From Bretschneidera sinensis (Eukaryota; Streptophyta; Magnoliopsida; Brassicales; Akaniaceae), in contig CM043700.1 of assembly GCA_023935145.1 (NCBI GenBank), forward strand, positions 69,637,620-69,701,619: DNA of 64,000 nucleotides. The letters run 5' to 3'. The notes beneath the pieces were generated by a model. It was given only the letters and a program-made list of their open reading frames with translations. It made no database searches and was not told where the DNA came from. Below, in pieces: positions 31,915 through 43,924 of this stretch (position 1 is its first letter; the number at the start of each line of letters is the position of its first letter). Made by a program: the position numbers and the translations under genes.

Positions 31915-32402
31915 GAGAGATTGATAGAGAATGAGACTTATGATATGTGTAGTGATAGTGGAATGCTAGTGTTAAGTTGTATTAGATATAAATGATTAAA
32001 TATTGAAATACTATTTATACAGTTTGAGTACTTCTAGTAAATTTAATTCACTGAGCTTGTGAAGCTCACCCTTCATTGTACAATGATTTCAAGTAGCATG
32101 CAGGACAAATAGTCTGGTGGGTTAAAAGTCAGATGAAATCTTTTTCTATAAGTCAAGTTCGTGTCAACATCCTCATACTAATGAGAAAATAAAATAAAAA
32201 ATTATTTGTAAATATTCATGCATTTTACGTTGTATCTAATATTTAAAGATCAAATTGATATAACTCTCCTGTTGAAGGTTGAGGATTGATGTAAACTTTT
32301 CTACTGATCTTATTTTTATTATTGCATATATGTGTCGTGCTAGGATTTTCAAAATGTGATGACACCGTCTCGGGAATGACCAACCTGGGATAGGTCGTTA
32401 CA

Positions 32403-33076
32403 ATAACCTATCTCATAATCTTCTTTATATTCGTCGTTTGTGCATTGATAACAATTGCTTTATTAATTTTGATCCCTTTGGTGTTTCTGTGAAGGACCTT
32501 CGCATCGGGACACCTCTACTAGCCAGTAGGACTTCCAGTGGTCTCTATTTGTTCACCTCTAGTCTAGTTACTCCTCATCATTCAGCCTTTGTTGTAGCTC
32601 ATGTTAGTGGTGATACTTGGCACTGTCGTTTAGGTCAATTATAGAATAATGTATTGGCCTACTTAGTGAATCAAAATATGCTTAGGTTGTCTACAAAGAG
32701 TCCTAGTTTTAATTCTACTTGTCAACTTGGCAAATCACATAGATTGTCATTTCAACCAGTTGAACACGATAGTAATCATACTTTGTTTTTAATTCATTCT
32801 GATATGTGGACTTCTCCAATTTTATGCAATCTTGGTTTTAAATATTATGTGATTTTTGTTGATGATTATACGCATTTTACTTGGTCGTTTCCTATGTGCT
32901 ATAAGTCTGAAGTTTTCATTATTTTTATACTTTCAAGGCATAAGCTCAAAATTTTGTTTCATACTTGGATTGAAATTTTTCACAGTGATGGTGACTAAGA
33001 ATATGATCATAATGCATTTAAGCACTTTCTTCAAAATTTTGGCATTACTTTTCGTATGTCCTGTCCTGATACGCCC
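32403..33076 (+). pseudogene. fragment of another Ty1/copia pol (pre-integrase to integrase core)
   Basis: The frame 32438-32644 encodes copia pre-integrase text (SSGLYLFTS, DTWHCRLGQL), and 32654-32998 integrase text (CQLGKSHRLSF, HSDMWTSPI with first Asp, FVDDYTHFTWSFP, HSDGD with second Asp). It ends in TFRMSCPDT, just before the usual PQQNG block, where Sirevirus B is inserted (TSD side CGCCC, 33072-33076). The beginning is cut by the isolated Tekay-like LTR. The style resembles the Ale/Retrofit branch; this is a guess. Confidence 0.65.
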
Positions 33077-34202
33077 TGTAAACCAAGGTACAAACCTAAG
33101 AGATGGGTGAATTGGGTTTTATAAATTTTTGCAATAAACAAACAAGTCTTAATCAATTAAGCAAGCACAATAATAAATATATTGATAAATTAAAGGAGTG
33201 AAGAAAGAGAATATGCCAACTCCGTTTATAGTGGTTTGGTAATATCGGACTCTCTCTAACCCTACGTCACTCTCTTCAAGGAACCTCCTTGAAGCTATCC
33301 ACTAGAAATAGTCAAGCAACTTCACGAGTGTTGCTCAAACCTTACAATGATCTCTTCCGATTAGGGAAGTGTAAAAGAAAGTGTTCAACACCTAAACACC
33401 TCTAAGAGTTACACCAACTCTTTTTCTTACAATGATTGGAATTGAAATTTTTGTAAGTAAAAAAGAGATAGCAATTAATGCATTTAGAAAATGAAGATTA
33501 TCTTTCTTTAAAGAACAATGCCTTAAAGATGGCTCAAGAAGATTTTTGAAAGCTTTGATTAACAATAAATGAGATCAAGAATGAATTCAATGTTCAAAGA
33601 ATGTTAGGTTTGCTCATTTATAATGGGTTTGTATAGTCTCAAACCAATATGACTGTTACTCACAAGGTAAGGTTGTTGGAAAGTGGTTTGGAACATTTAA
33701 TTCTCTGAACGGCGTTCAGAAATTCAAAATATAGTCATTATTTTTTAGCGTTCAGTCGAATGGATTCTTGTTTAGTCAATTGAATCAAATAACTTTGTTT
33801 TAGGTTTTTCAGTCGACTAGGTCAGAGGATTGAATTCTTTGTCTCTTATTTAGTCAACTGAATTGAATCCTTTAGTCGGCTGGACTTCATTCAATCGATT
33901 GGATGACCTGACACATTATTTTTCTATTTCTATTTTGTTTTATAAAAACAAACCCAGTTAAATACAATTTTGTTAAAACATTTTGTAATCAACTTGAGCC
34001 ATTAAGAAAGCTATAGACTTGAGAGAAGATTTACAAATATATTGACCACAATAAATCTTTTAATCTTGTTCTAGGGTACTTAGAATTTTAAGTACTGGTT
34101 GTCTTTGTTAAAACATCATTACAGCTCTTAAACACTTTAAATAAAATGGTTAGAACAATTTATTTTGTTTTGTCATCATTAAAATAAAGTTATGGGTTAA
34201 CA
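33077..34202 (-). repeat. 3' LTR of Sirevirus B
   Basis: On the minus strand it starts TGTTAACCCATAAC and ends TTGGTTTACA. Matching text (AATCAATTAAGCAAGCACAA) recurs at 63611-63630 in the other LTR. Six AGTCGACT-type palindromes, mostly decayed, lie at 33755-33905. The promoter region reads TATACAAACC on the minus strand near 33635. Confidence 0.88.
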
Positions 34203-35105
34203 ATTTTCTCCCTTTTTATGATGACAAAACTATTTTAAGAAAAAAGATTTTAAAAGCTAAATGTTTGGTTTTTGAGAAAATTTGGACAAAGTTTCCTCTG
34301 CTTTTGTAATAAAATCTTTTTGCAAATTTTCAAAAAAAAATTTAAAAAAACCCAACCAAGAATTTATAAAGCATCTATATAATTCAAACAGGTAAAGAGC
34401 AAAGCACCCCCTTAATCTATGCATACATTATATGTAAACTTTAATTTTTCACCCTTTTACTCCTATTTTTCTCTCCCATTTTGCCATCATCAGAAAAAGG
34501 AGTTCCAAATGATATAGAATGAAAAGGAAATACATAGATAAGCATGTAAGGAGTTAATAAACATGCATACTAAGTTTCAGCTCAAAATAAAGACTTAAAG
34601 CTCTCCTGAGCAAATTCAAAAATGTAAGCATTCACTATAATATAAGCAAAATCCAACTATAGTATAAACATAGTACAGAAATATAAAGGCTCTTATGAGC
34701 CAAATCCTAAAATATTCATAAAACATAAATTTAAAGGCTCTTATGAGCCAAATATCCATAGCATCCATAAAATGCATGAAATAATATATGAAATGTATGA
34801 GAATGAAAATTAAAATGTGCTTGTAATAGTTCAAGAGTAAAAAAAAAATATTAGTGCATCCAATCAGGTGGAGGAAAAGAGCGATGTGCATGAGTCCGGT
34901 TTCGTGTCTTACTAAGTTGGTCCCTCATCTAAGCATATTGATCTCAGACCTCAACAAAGGAGCTTTGTGTGTCAGCACAAAAGACTAAGAGATCATCATA
35001 CACTACAGTCAACCCAATCCTCATATCTGCAAGTTTAGCATCAGTGGCTTGTTGCATGTTGTTCATTGTGACTTAAAGACAAGCTAGGGCCTGAAGGATA
35101 GCATC
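34203..35105 (-). other. 3' untranslated tail of Sirevirus B with polypurine tract
   Basis: AAAAAGGGAGAAAATT on the minus strand (about 34218-34203) adjoins the 3' LTR as the polypurine tract. GGCTCTTATGAGCC palindromes lie at about 34687 and 34736, with a related AGCTCTCCTGAGC at 34600. No gene is supported. Confidence 0.65.
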
Positions 35106-35498
35106 CTAAGAGCCAACTGAACCACCCTGACCAGTACCAGGTTGCTGACCACCCATAAGAACACTTTGTTCCTCTTCTTCTTCATTCGGGTCTTCATTAC
35201 CAATTCTAATATTTTTCCCAGGATTGGAGTCTAGAAAATTACCCTTTACTACACAACTCATCTTAATAAAGGTAGAGATATTGATCAAGTCAAGCTTATC
35301 AAAGTCTTTAGACTCATTCTCAAGTAAGCAAATTTCATAGTGTTTTAGGATTAAGGTGATGATCATGCCATAAGGTAAACAGTCAGTGTTACTCTCATGA
35401 CCAACAATCATATTACTAATGATGAGAGAGTAAAAGTTGTAGGGAGTTCTGCTCTTTAGGTAGTATATTAGTAGGAGGTCCAATTTTGAGGGATTGAC

Positions 35499-37211
35499 TG
35501 TAACGACCCATCCAGAGTTGGCCACCCCCGAGACGATGTCATCACATTTTGAAGATCTCAGCACGACACATATATGCCACAATAGAAATAATGCTAACAG
35601 AAATCTTTACTGTAATCCTCAACCCTCAACAGGGCATGTACATCAATTTGATATTAATTTAAACATAATACAAACTGTAAAATATATGAATATTTACAAT
35701 TAAATTTTCATTTCATTTTCTCATTTGTCTGAGGATTTTGACACGTACATGGCTTACAGAAATGATTTCGTCTAACTCTCAACCCACCAGACTATTTGTC
35801 CTGTCTGCTACATGAAATCATTGTACAATGCGGGATGAGCTTTACAAGCTCAGTGAATTAAATTTACTGTAAGTACTCAATTTGTATAAATGGTCTTACA
35901 ATTAAATCATTTATATCTCATACAACTTCATACTAGCATTCTATTATCACTACACATGTCATAAGATTCATTCTCTATCAATCTCTTTCTCGTATTTATT
36001 ATTTCACTTTAAGACCATCAATTATCTCATAATTACCTCGTAATGAGGTTCACATCATAAAATTTACCATTTAGATGGTTCTTTATCGCATCATACTTCT
36101 AGGTTTCTTTCTCACCATATTTGTCTCTCTGTGAGACTCATTCATCTATAAATAAAATTCACAATAACAAACCATACATCAGCATTTTAGTAATGAAATC
36201 AATGTGTAAAACAGATGCAATGCATGAATTATTATTATGGGATCATCTTCCCACATGTCGACATGTTTTTATTATCTTAGATCGATTACCTTCCTGGTTC
36301 TTTTCTTTACAACTTATCTCGGCTATCACGGTATTTATTTCCAGCATATACCGACTGTCACGGTTTTTCAATTAGACTGGTCCCTTCCCAGTTCTTTCTG
36401 TTTTCTTATTTAATGCATATGCATATGAACAATGATATGAAATATGCATATGAACAGTAATATAAAAACTACATGAATTCAAAATATTTAAATTTAGTTA
36501 TCCTGATTATTCTCAAATTATTATAAAAAAATTTCGCTAAATTCCTCTCATCATAAATCACATCAAATCATCCATCATAGCTTCTCAAGATCCACTAAAT
36601 TTCATCTCCTTATAATTCGTATCAAAACATCAACCATAACTCATCAAGAATTTTACTTATCGCTTTTATTATCAAATCAACTTATTATGCCAAAAATATT
36701 ATTTCTCACCTAATAATTTTCTACATGTCCAAAATTTATATCATGCCTATCAATCAAATCTTTATCTACCACCAAAGCATAAGCTAATAATTTATTTTAA
36801 CATTATCACTAGACATTAAGTTTTATTTAGATTTCTTAAAGTAAATCCAACTCACCACATAGCACTTAAGGCTACTCGTGGATCACCTCCTTGTCTTTCC
36901 CGTTCCTCTCAGAAATTTCCCCCAGTTACTGATCGTCAACACCTGACATAATATTTATATTAACTTTCAAATTTATTCTTCATAAACCACACCCATTGAA
37001 AATTTCCACTTTGAATTCCGAAAAATTTCATGTATGCTAAAAATTCAAAAATAAATATTACATTATTACCTTCTATTTTTCTGATAGCTTCTCGTGACCC
37101 TCTATAAAATTCTCCTGTAAACCCCTTCAAAATTTTGTTCTTTCAACTTTTCTTTCGGTCCCCAAGTGTTTAGAGAAAACAAGAAATCAAAGGAAAATGT
37201 AAACGAAATTT

Positions 37212-37249
<38 letters not shown>

Positions 37250-37483
37250 ATACCCTTTTTTTTCAGCAGCCCCCCCTATTTCTAATTGCCACGACATGTG
37301 AGACATGGCTCACATGCACAAAAGCTTGGCAGCAGGTGGCAACCTGCTCACCTGCTGCCAGGTTTTTTTTTAGAATTGTTTTATTCAAATAATAATAAAC
37401 CTTTCACATATGTTTTATTTTAATTCCATGTCATATTTATTAAATTAATTCTTTACCCTTACTTTATGAATACGGGTATTGCA
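35499..37483 (-). repeat. 3' LTR of the Tekay-like element
   Basis: 1985 bp. It contains a (TA)n run of about 37 bases at 37213-37249 at the promoter position and two copies of a (T/C)CACGGTATTTATTTCCAGC-type repeat near 36325-36365. Confidence 0.88.
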
Positions 37484-37930
37484 AATCTACCCACCTTATA
37501 AAAATTTCGTCCCCGAAATTTTCTTACCTAACTCAAGAAACAACTGCGAATATATTTCTTCATAATTGTCTCACACTTTCACGTAATCTCTTCAGCATCC
37601 TTATTTCACCACAAAACTTGAACTAATGCAATTATTTTATTTCACAAGACTTGTCCTTTTTGTCTAAAATTCTCACTGGTACTTGTATATAAGCCCAGTC
37701 TTTCTGAATTTCTATATCTTAGCTCGAAATATTATAATATTCATCACGTAAACACTTTCTTAAAAGTGAAACATGAAATACACTATATAAATGTTTTAAT
37801 TCTGGAGGCAAATCCAGGCTGCTTATAACTAGTCCAACTATCTCAACAACCTCATAGGGTCACACATACCTCGGATTCAGCTTTCGTTTCCTGTTTAAAT
37901 CTCAATACACCTTTTCATTGAGATATTTTT
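37484..37930 (-). other. polypurine tract and 3' untranslated region of the Tekay-like element
   Basis: On the minus strand the LTR is preceded by AAGGTGGGTAGATT and by the near-perfect inverted repeat AAATTTCGGGGACGAAATTT. The rest shows degenerate integrase C-terminus and no independent gene. Confidence 0.7.
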
Positions 37931-38640
37931 AATTACACCCAATCACCTACTTGAAATTCAAGAGATCTTCTCTTAGTGTTAGCATAGCTATTCGGTCTAC
38001 TCTGTGATACTTTACGGTTCTCTCTAACTAATTTGATCCTCTCAATTGTTAACTCAATAATTGATGGACCATATACATTTCTCTCTCTTATTTCTTCCCA
38101 ACATATAGGAGTTCTACACCTCCTACCATACAATGTCTCAATCAGCGCTATCCCAATACTAGTTTGATACTGATTATGATAAGCAACTTCAATTGATGGC
38201 ATGTAAGCATCTCGACTTACTGAGAAACTCATCACATTTGCCCTTAACATATCTTCTAATACTCTAAAAATCCTTTTTATCTGAGCATGAAAAATTATAT
38301 TAAATTACAACTTTGTACCAGTGGCTTTCTGAAAGCCTCTCAAAAATCAAGATATAAATCTAACATCTCTATTTGACACTATGCTTAATGGTGATCCATA
38401 CAACCTCACAATCTTAGCTACATTCTTCTTTAATCCTGACCACCAGAAATTTTGTCTCAATTCTCTATACATCATATTCTTAATCGGGTGCATCGAATAT
38501 ACATCATCATGTACCTTTCTCAATATCTTCTTTCTTAATTCCGCATCATTGGGAACACAAATTCATGTTCCAGTACCAAAATACCCTCATTTCAAATTTT
38601 TGAACTCAAATGCTTTCTAGTAAGCACTCAATGCTTAATC
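37930..38640 (-). pseudogene. integrase of the Tekay-like element (catalytic residues lost)
   Basis: On the minus strand NFWWSGLKKNVAKI passes straight to GSPLSIVSNRDVRFIS, so the second half of the zinc domain and the first catalytic Asp are deleted. The second Asp (VSDRD) is Asn. The D-G-Q-S-E-R segment holding the Glu is missing from the following HAQI-FRVLEDMLRANV text. The C-terminal part 38250-37933 is open (EVAYHNQYQTSIG, LYGRRCRTPICW, LEFQVGDWV). Confidence 0.75.
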
Positions 38641-40340
38641 TTTTCTATCTCTTCATCTCTACCTTGCATCTCTAAAACATTTTACTATGGATGACTGTAC
38701 AACCATATTTATTAACCATGATCCTCTATCGCTGATATTCAACTTCAATCTTATCTCTCTAAATCTATCATCAATTTCACATCAGGACTCCTAATAGTAG
38801 TTAAACTTCGTGTAGATTTTCTACTCAATGCATCAGCTACCACCTTCACCTTTTTCTAGATGATAGGGAATTGTACAATCATAGTTACTAATCAACTTCA
38901 TCCACTGTCCTTGCCTCAAATTCAACTCTCTCTGGGTAGATAAGTATGTCAAACTCTTATGATCAATGAATATCTCACAAGTGGCTCCATACAGATGATG
39001 TCTCCAATATTTAAAGTAAACACTATAGCAGCCAACTCTAAGTCATGAGTAGGGTAATTTCTATCATGAATCTTTAATTACCTAGAAGTATGGGTCATAG
39101 CTTTCTTATGTTACATATATCTCAATCATTAATGTGACGCGTCATTTTACACCACAAATTCTTCATCACCAAAAGGAAACACTAATACTAGAGCTGTAGC
39201 CAATTTCTCCTCCTTTAGTAATTTGAAATTTTTCTCACATTTCCTTCACCATACAAATCTCACCTCCTTCTTGGTCAGTCTATTCAACAGTATTTCAATA
39301 ATAGAAAATTCTGAAAGAATCTTCTATAATAACCAGCTAACCCTAAGAAGATTCTAATCTTAGTAACATTAGTCGGTCTCTCCCAACTTAACATTGTCTC
39401 TATCTTTTGTGGATCAACTGTTATGCCATTTCTCGATATCATATATTCCAATAAAGTTATTTCATTCAGCCAACACTCACACTTAGAGAACTTTGCATAT
39501 AATTTCTCTCTCCTCATAATCTCCAACACACTGTCTAATATTTCACATGTTCTTCCTCATTAGATTATATCAGAAAGTCAAATAAAACCATAAATTTGTT
39601 AAGATATAGTTTAAAACACTCTATTCATCAAGTCCATGAATGTTTCTGGAACATTAGTTAATCCAAATGACATCACAAAAAGCTTATGAAATAACATGTC
39701 CTAAAAGTAGTCTTAGGCACGTCTCCCTTCTCTATCCTCAATTGGTGATAACCTGATCTCATGTTTATCTTATAAAACAACCCCCCCCCCCACCTTGCAA
39801 CTACTCAAACAATTCATTTATCCTGGATAAAAGGTATTTGTTCTTATTCAACTATTTGTATCTATATACAATCTCATCGTTCCATCTTCCTCTTTCACGA
39901 ACAACACAGGAGCTCCCCAAATACATTAGGTCCGATAAATTGTTTATCTAAAAATTCTTGAACTTTCAACTCTTTTAACTCAATGGGTGTCACTCTATAG
40001 GGTGCTATCAAATATATGTGATGAACCTGGTATCACGTCAATAGAGAAATAAATCTCCCTACTGGGAGGCAACCTAGACAACTCATCACGAAACACGTCA
40101 TGAAAATCTTTCACTACCAAGATTTCTTCTAACTCCCTATTTTCCTTTCTAGAATACCTTGTGTATGCCAAATACTCTTCACATCCTTTTTCAACCTTCT
40201 CCTAGTGGTCAGAGTAAAATAAGATAGTTCAAGAGTATTTTATGTGCCCCTGAAAGTTAAACTCCTCATGTCCATATCTTGAACACTACATTCTTTCTAG
40301 AACACTCAATCTAAGCGTAATACGTCGACAACCAATTCAT
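38641..40340 (-). pseudogene. reverse transcriptase and RNase H of the Tekay-like element
   Basis: Recognisable RT text at 39529-39284 (EIMRREKLYAKFSKCECWL, VDPQKIETMLSWERPTNV, FLGLAGYYRRF). Upstream the catalytic F-I-D-D segment is garbled by small changes and stops (near 39590-39570), preceded by a PETFMDLMNRVF match. RNase H at 39250-38720 shows only scattered similarity. A C11-12 run lies at 39781-39792. Confidence 0.7.
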
Positions 40341-40590
40341 TCTCAAAATTAAATGAAATTATATCATATTCAAAGATAATAAATCAGCTTCATATTCTCT
40401 ATCACTGATACGAATCACACAACTCTTGTAATCATTTATGATTATCACTCCATCTCTAGTGGAAACTTCAACAAAAATATTTTGCATCAAAGGACTAATA
40501 TATACTTCAATAGACTTCATATGAATACTGGATGTAAAAGAATGGGTTGCACCAAGATCAACCAACATTGATATATTCACCTTCTATATA
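40341..40590 (-). pseudogene. protease of the Tekay-like element
   Basis: Frame 40580-40359 on the minus strand keeps the gypsy active-site text LVDLGATHSF (D-x-G retained) and continues to DREYEADLL, where functional copies have an F-D-V-I-L-G-type end. The gag-protease junction is upstream. Confidence 0.7.
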
Positions 40591-41820
40591 TACAAAGCCC
40601 CTCAAATTAGAACAATTATGGGATAAATATCTTATTTGAATATATCTATGACAAACTTTTTTTTCTCGGTCATATATTAGATTTCCACTTCTCTTTGGTG
40701 GCATACTTACTTCCTCTACCATGATTCCCAGTTCCCATAACCTGTCTCCCAAATCTAAGGGCCCCACCAATAGAATCTTGAGCTATAGAAATAAAAGATC
40801 TTGCTTGCCTCTGACTCTATACTTCAGTTCCCTGTGACAAGGAATGCCTCTTCTGGGTGGTCTTCCACCCTGCACACTCATACTGGTACGACATCTAGGC
40901 TCCTCAAATCTATAACTCTTCTGTCGATTCCTCCTACCTCTGATTTTCATCACATCCTTCTCAATCTAAAGGGTTATATCCACTAATCTGATATAATTCG
41001 CATGCCTCATGTAAGATAGCTTTTATTAAATCTTAAAACATAGTCCATCTTTGAACCTCTTACACTTCTTCTCCTCTAGGTCTACTATTTTCGGTACAAC
41101 TATTGACACGATTACAAATCTGCTATCATATTGAGCCACAGTCAACATATTTACCATAAATAAATAAAATCTCTATCTTGTTGGGCTCTAGAGGTATAAG
41201 GAAAAATTTATTAAGAAAATCTTCCTTAAACTTATTCCAGGTTAAGGGTCTATCAATATTTGTACCTACTCTGGGAAGAATATCTTCCCACCATTCTAGG
41301 GTCTCTCCTTCTAACTTGAACATAGCATAGATGACCCTCTGCCTGTCAGTCATTGGTAAGATATCAAATAATCTCTATACATGTTTCACCCATAACTCAA
41401 GCTTAAAAGGGTTTATAAATCCTTTAAGAAACAAAGCATTCAACTTAACAATCTCCCTGCATCTCATGCATAAACTCACTTTTCCCCCTTTTTAAACGTC
41501 TACCATTACTGGATTAATAACCTCAGGCACTGTTCTAGCCTGTTCATCAAGTCTATGCTATAAGCTATCAATTCTATCATCTGTTACATTCATTTTCTCA
41601 AGAGCATGTGTAAGAGCATATCTTAGCTCAACTCTTTCAACTTCATATTCTCTCACACCTTTACTAATATCAATTATACTATCAACATGTTCCCTTCTAG
41701 GAACCACAGATTCAGACTCAACCTTGACTTGTTAAAATATTGGGGGCCTACCACGCCCTCTCAAATCAACAACTTTTACTCTAGCTCTAACGCGTCCACG
41801 TGTCATCCTTAGACTATTTA
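40591..41820 (-). pseudogene. gag of the Tekay-like element
   Basis: 41353-41126 on the minus strand matches the gypsy gag domain (YAMFKLEGETLEWWED, PLTWNKFKEDFLNKFF). The nucleocapsid near 40660-40610 is VCHRYIQIRYLSHNC, a zinc knuckle whose second Cys and the His are both Tyr. Many stops lie between. The first ATG is likely near 41809-41800. Confidence 0.7.
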
Positions 41821-41888
41821 AAATATAATTTATTTTAATCTTCCACTTTCTTACCTTTTTATGCAGTCTATAGAATCATAAAACCTAA

Positions 41889-41904
41889 TGCTATGAAACC
41901 AAAA
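41889..41904 (-). other. primer-binding site of the Tekay-like element
   Basis: On the minus strand, TTTTGGTTTCATAGCA directly after the LTR is a decayed version of the initiator tRNA-Met complement TTGGTATCAGAGC. Confidence 0.55.
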
Positions 41905-41905
41905 T

Positions 41906-43924
41906 TGTAACGACACATCTCGGGTTGGCTACCCCTAGACGGTGTCATCACATTTTGAAGATCCCAGCACGACACATATATACAATAATAGAAATTATGC
42001 TAACAGAAATCTTTACTGTAATCCCCAACCCTCAACATGGGAGGTACATCAATCTGATATTAATTTAAACATAATACACAACGTAAAATGCCTGAATATT
42101 TACAATTAAAATTTTCATTTCATTTTCTCATTTGTCTAATGATGTTGGCACGTACGTGGCTTATAGAAATGATTTCGTCTTACTCTCAACCCACCAGGCT
42201 ATTTGTCCTGTCTGCTACCTGATATCATTGTATAATAAGGGATGAGCATCACAAGCTCAGTGAATTAAATTTACTATAAGTACTCAATTTGTATAAATGG
42301 TCTTTCAATATTAAATCATTTATATCTCATACAACTTAATACTAGCATTCTACTATCACTGCACATGTCATTAGATCCATTATCTATCAATCTCTTTCTC
42401 GTATTTATTGGTTCACCTTAAGACCATCAATTATCTTATAATTACCTCGTAATGAGGTTCACATCATAAAATTTACCCTTTAGATGGTTTTTATCGCATC
42501 ATACTTCTAGGTTTATTTCTCACCATAACTATCTCTCTGTGAGACTCATTCATCTATAAATAAAATTCACAATAACAAACCACACATCAACATTTTATTA
42601 ATGAAATCAATATGTAAAACAGATGCAATACATGAATTATTATTATGGGAACGTTTTCCCACATGTCAACATGTTTTTATTATCTTAGACCGGCTGCCTT
42701 CCCAGTTATTTTCTTTACAGCTTATCTCGGCTGTCACGGTATTTATTTTCAGCATATACCGGCTGTCACGGTGTCCTTTTTATTTCCAACATATACCGGC
42801 TGTCACGGTTTTTCAATTAAACAGATCCTTTCCTGGTTCTTTTGGTTTTCTTATTTAATGCATATGCATATGAACAATGATATGAAATATGCATATGAAC
42901 AGTAATATAAAAACTACGTGAATTCAAAATAATTAAATTTAGCTATCCTGATTATTCTCAAATTATTATTAAAAAATTTCATTAAATTCCTCTCATCATA
43001 AATCACATCAAATTATCCATCATATCTTGTCAAGATCCACTAAATTTCATCTCTTCATAATTCGTATAAAAACATCAACCATAACTCATCAAGAATTTCA
43101 CTTATCGCTTTTATTATTAAATCAACTTATTATGCCAAAAATATTATTTCTCACCTAATAATTTTCTACATGTCCAAAATTCATATCATACTTATCAATC
43201 AAATTTTTATCTACCACCAAAGCATAAGCTAATAATTTATTTTAACATTATCAATAGACATTAGTTTTTATTTAGATTACTTAAAGTAAATCCAACTCAC
43301 CATGTAGCACTTAAAGTTACTTGTGGATCACCTCCTTGCCTTTCTCATTCCTCTCAGAAATTTCTCCCAGTTGTTGATCGTCAACACCTGACATAATATT
43401 TATATTAACTTTCTAATTTATTCTTCAATTCTTCATAAACCACACCCTTTGAAAATTGCCACTTTGAATTCTTGGAAATTTCACGTTTGCTAAAAATTCA
43501 AAAATAAATATTATGTTATTACCTTCTATTTTTCTGATAGCTTCTTGTGACCCTCTATAAAATTGCCCCGTAAATCCCTTCAAAATTTTGCTCTTTCAAC
43601 TTTTCTTTCGATCCCCAAGTGTTTAGAGAAAACAAGAAATCAAAGGAAAATGTAAACGAAATTTGGTATATATATACCATACCCCCTTTTTTTCTTCAAT
43701 AGCACCCCCCCCCCCCCCCCCCCCCCCGCCATTTCTAATTGCCACGACATGTGAGACGTGGCTCACATGCACAAAAGCTTGGCAGCAGGTTGCCTCCTAC
43801 TGCCATGGTTTTTTAGAATTGTTTTATTCAAATAATAATAAACCTCACATATATTTTATGTTAATTCCATGTCATATTTATTAAAGTACTTATTTATCCT
43901 TACTTTACGAATACAGGTATTACA
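41906..43924 (-). repeat. 5' LTR of the Tekay-like element
   Basis: 2019 bp. The promoter-position (TA)n is only about 10 bases (43666-43676). Three copies of the CGGCTGTCACGGT repeat lie at 42728-42813, one more than in the 3' LTR. A pure C run of about 21 bases lies near 43706-43727. Confidence 0.88.

Larger units (their letters stand above)
25383..32402 (+). repeat. isolated Tekay-like LTR, split by Tork copy 1
   Basis: Bases about 25445-26770 and 31915-32402 match, in reverse orientation, the LTRs of the complete Tekay-like element at 35499-37483 and 41906-43924 (shared words include GATCAGCAATCGGGGGAAAT, ATAAACC-type TATA region, CCGTGACAG and the end GGTCGTTACA). The first 60 or so bases are A-rich and not clearly LTR. 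No internal region follows on either side, and the flanks are two different retrotransposons with no TSD. It was present before Tork copy 1, which duplicated GAGAG inside it. Confidence 0.7.
35499..43924 (-). mobile_element. Tekay/Del-like Ty3/gypsy retrotransposon, complete LTR to LTR
   Basis: LTRs 35499-37483 and 41906-43924 have TG...CA ends and a perfect TSD TTGAC (35494-35498, 43925-43929). Minus-strand order is gag, protease, RT, RNase H, integrase, the layout of chromovirus-type gypsy elements. The long LTRs (about 2 kb) and a pre-PPT element AAATTTCGGGGACGAAATTT (near 37502-37521, minus) followed by AAGGTGGGTAG are typical of Tekay/Del. All coding domains are degraded. Confidence 0.85.

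Noticed and set aside
43700..43730. Functional significance of the long C run
   Set aside because: Homopolymer expansion in one LTR, and possibly a sequencing artefact.
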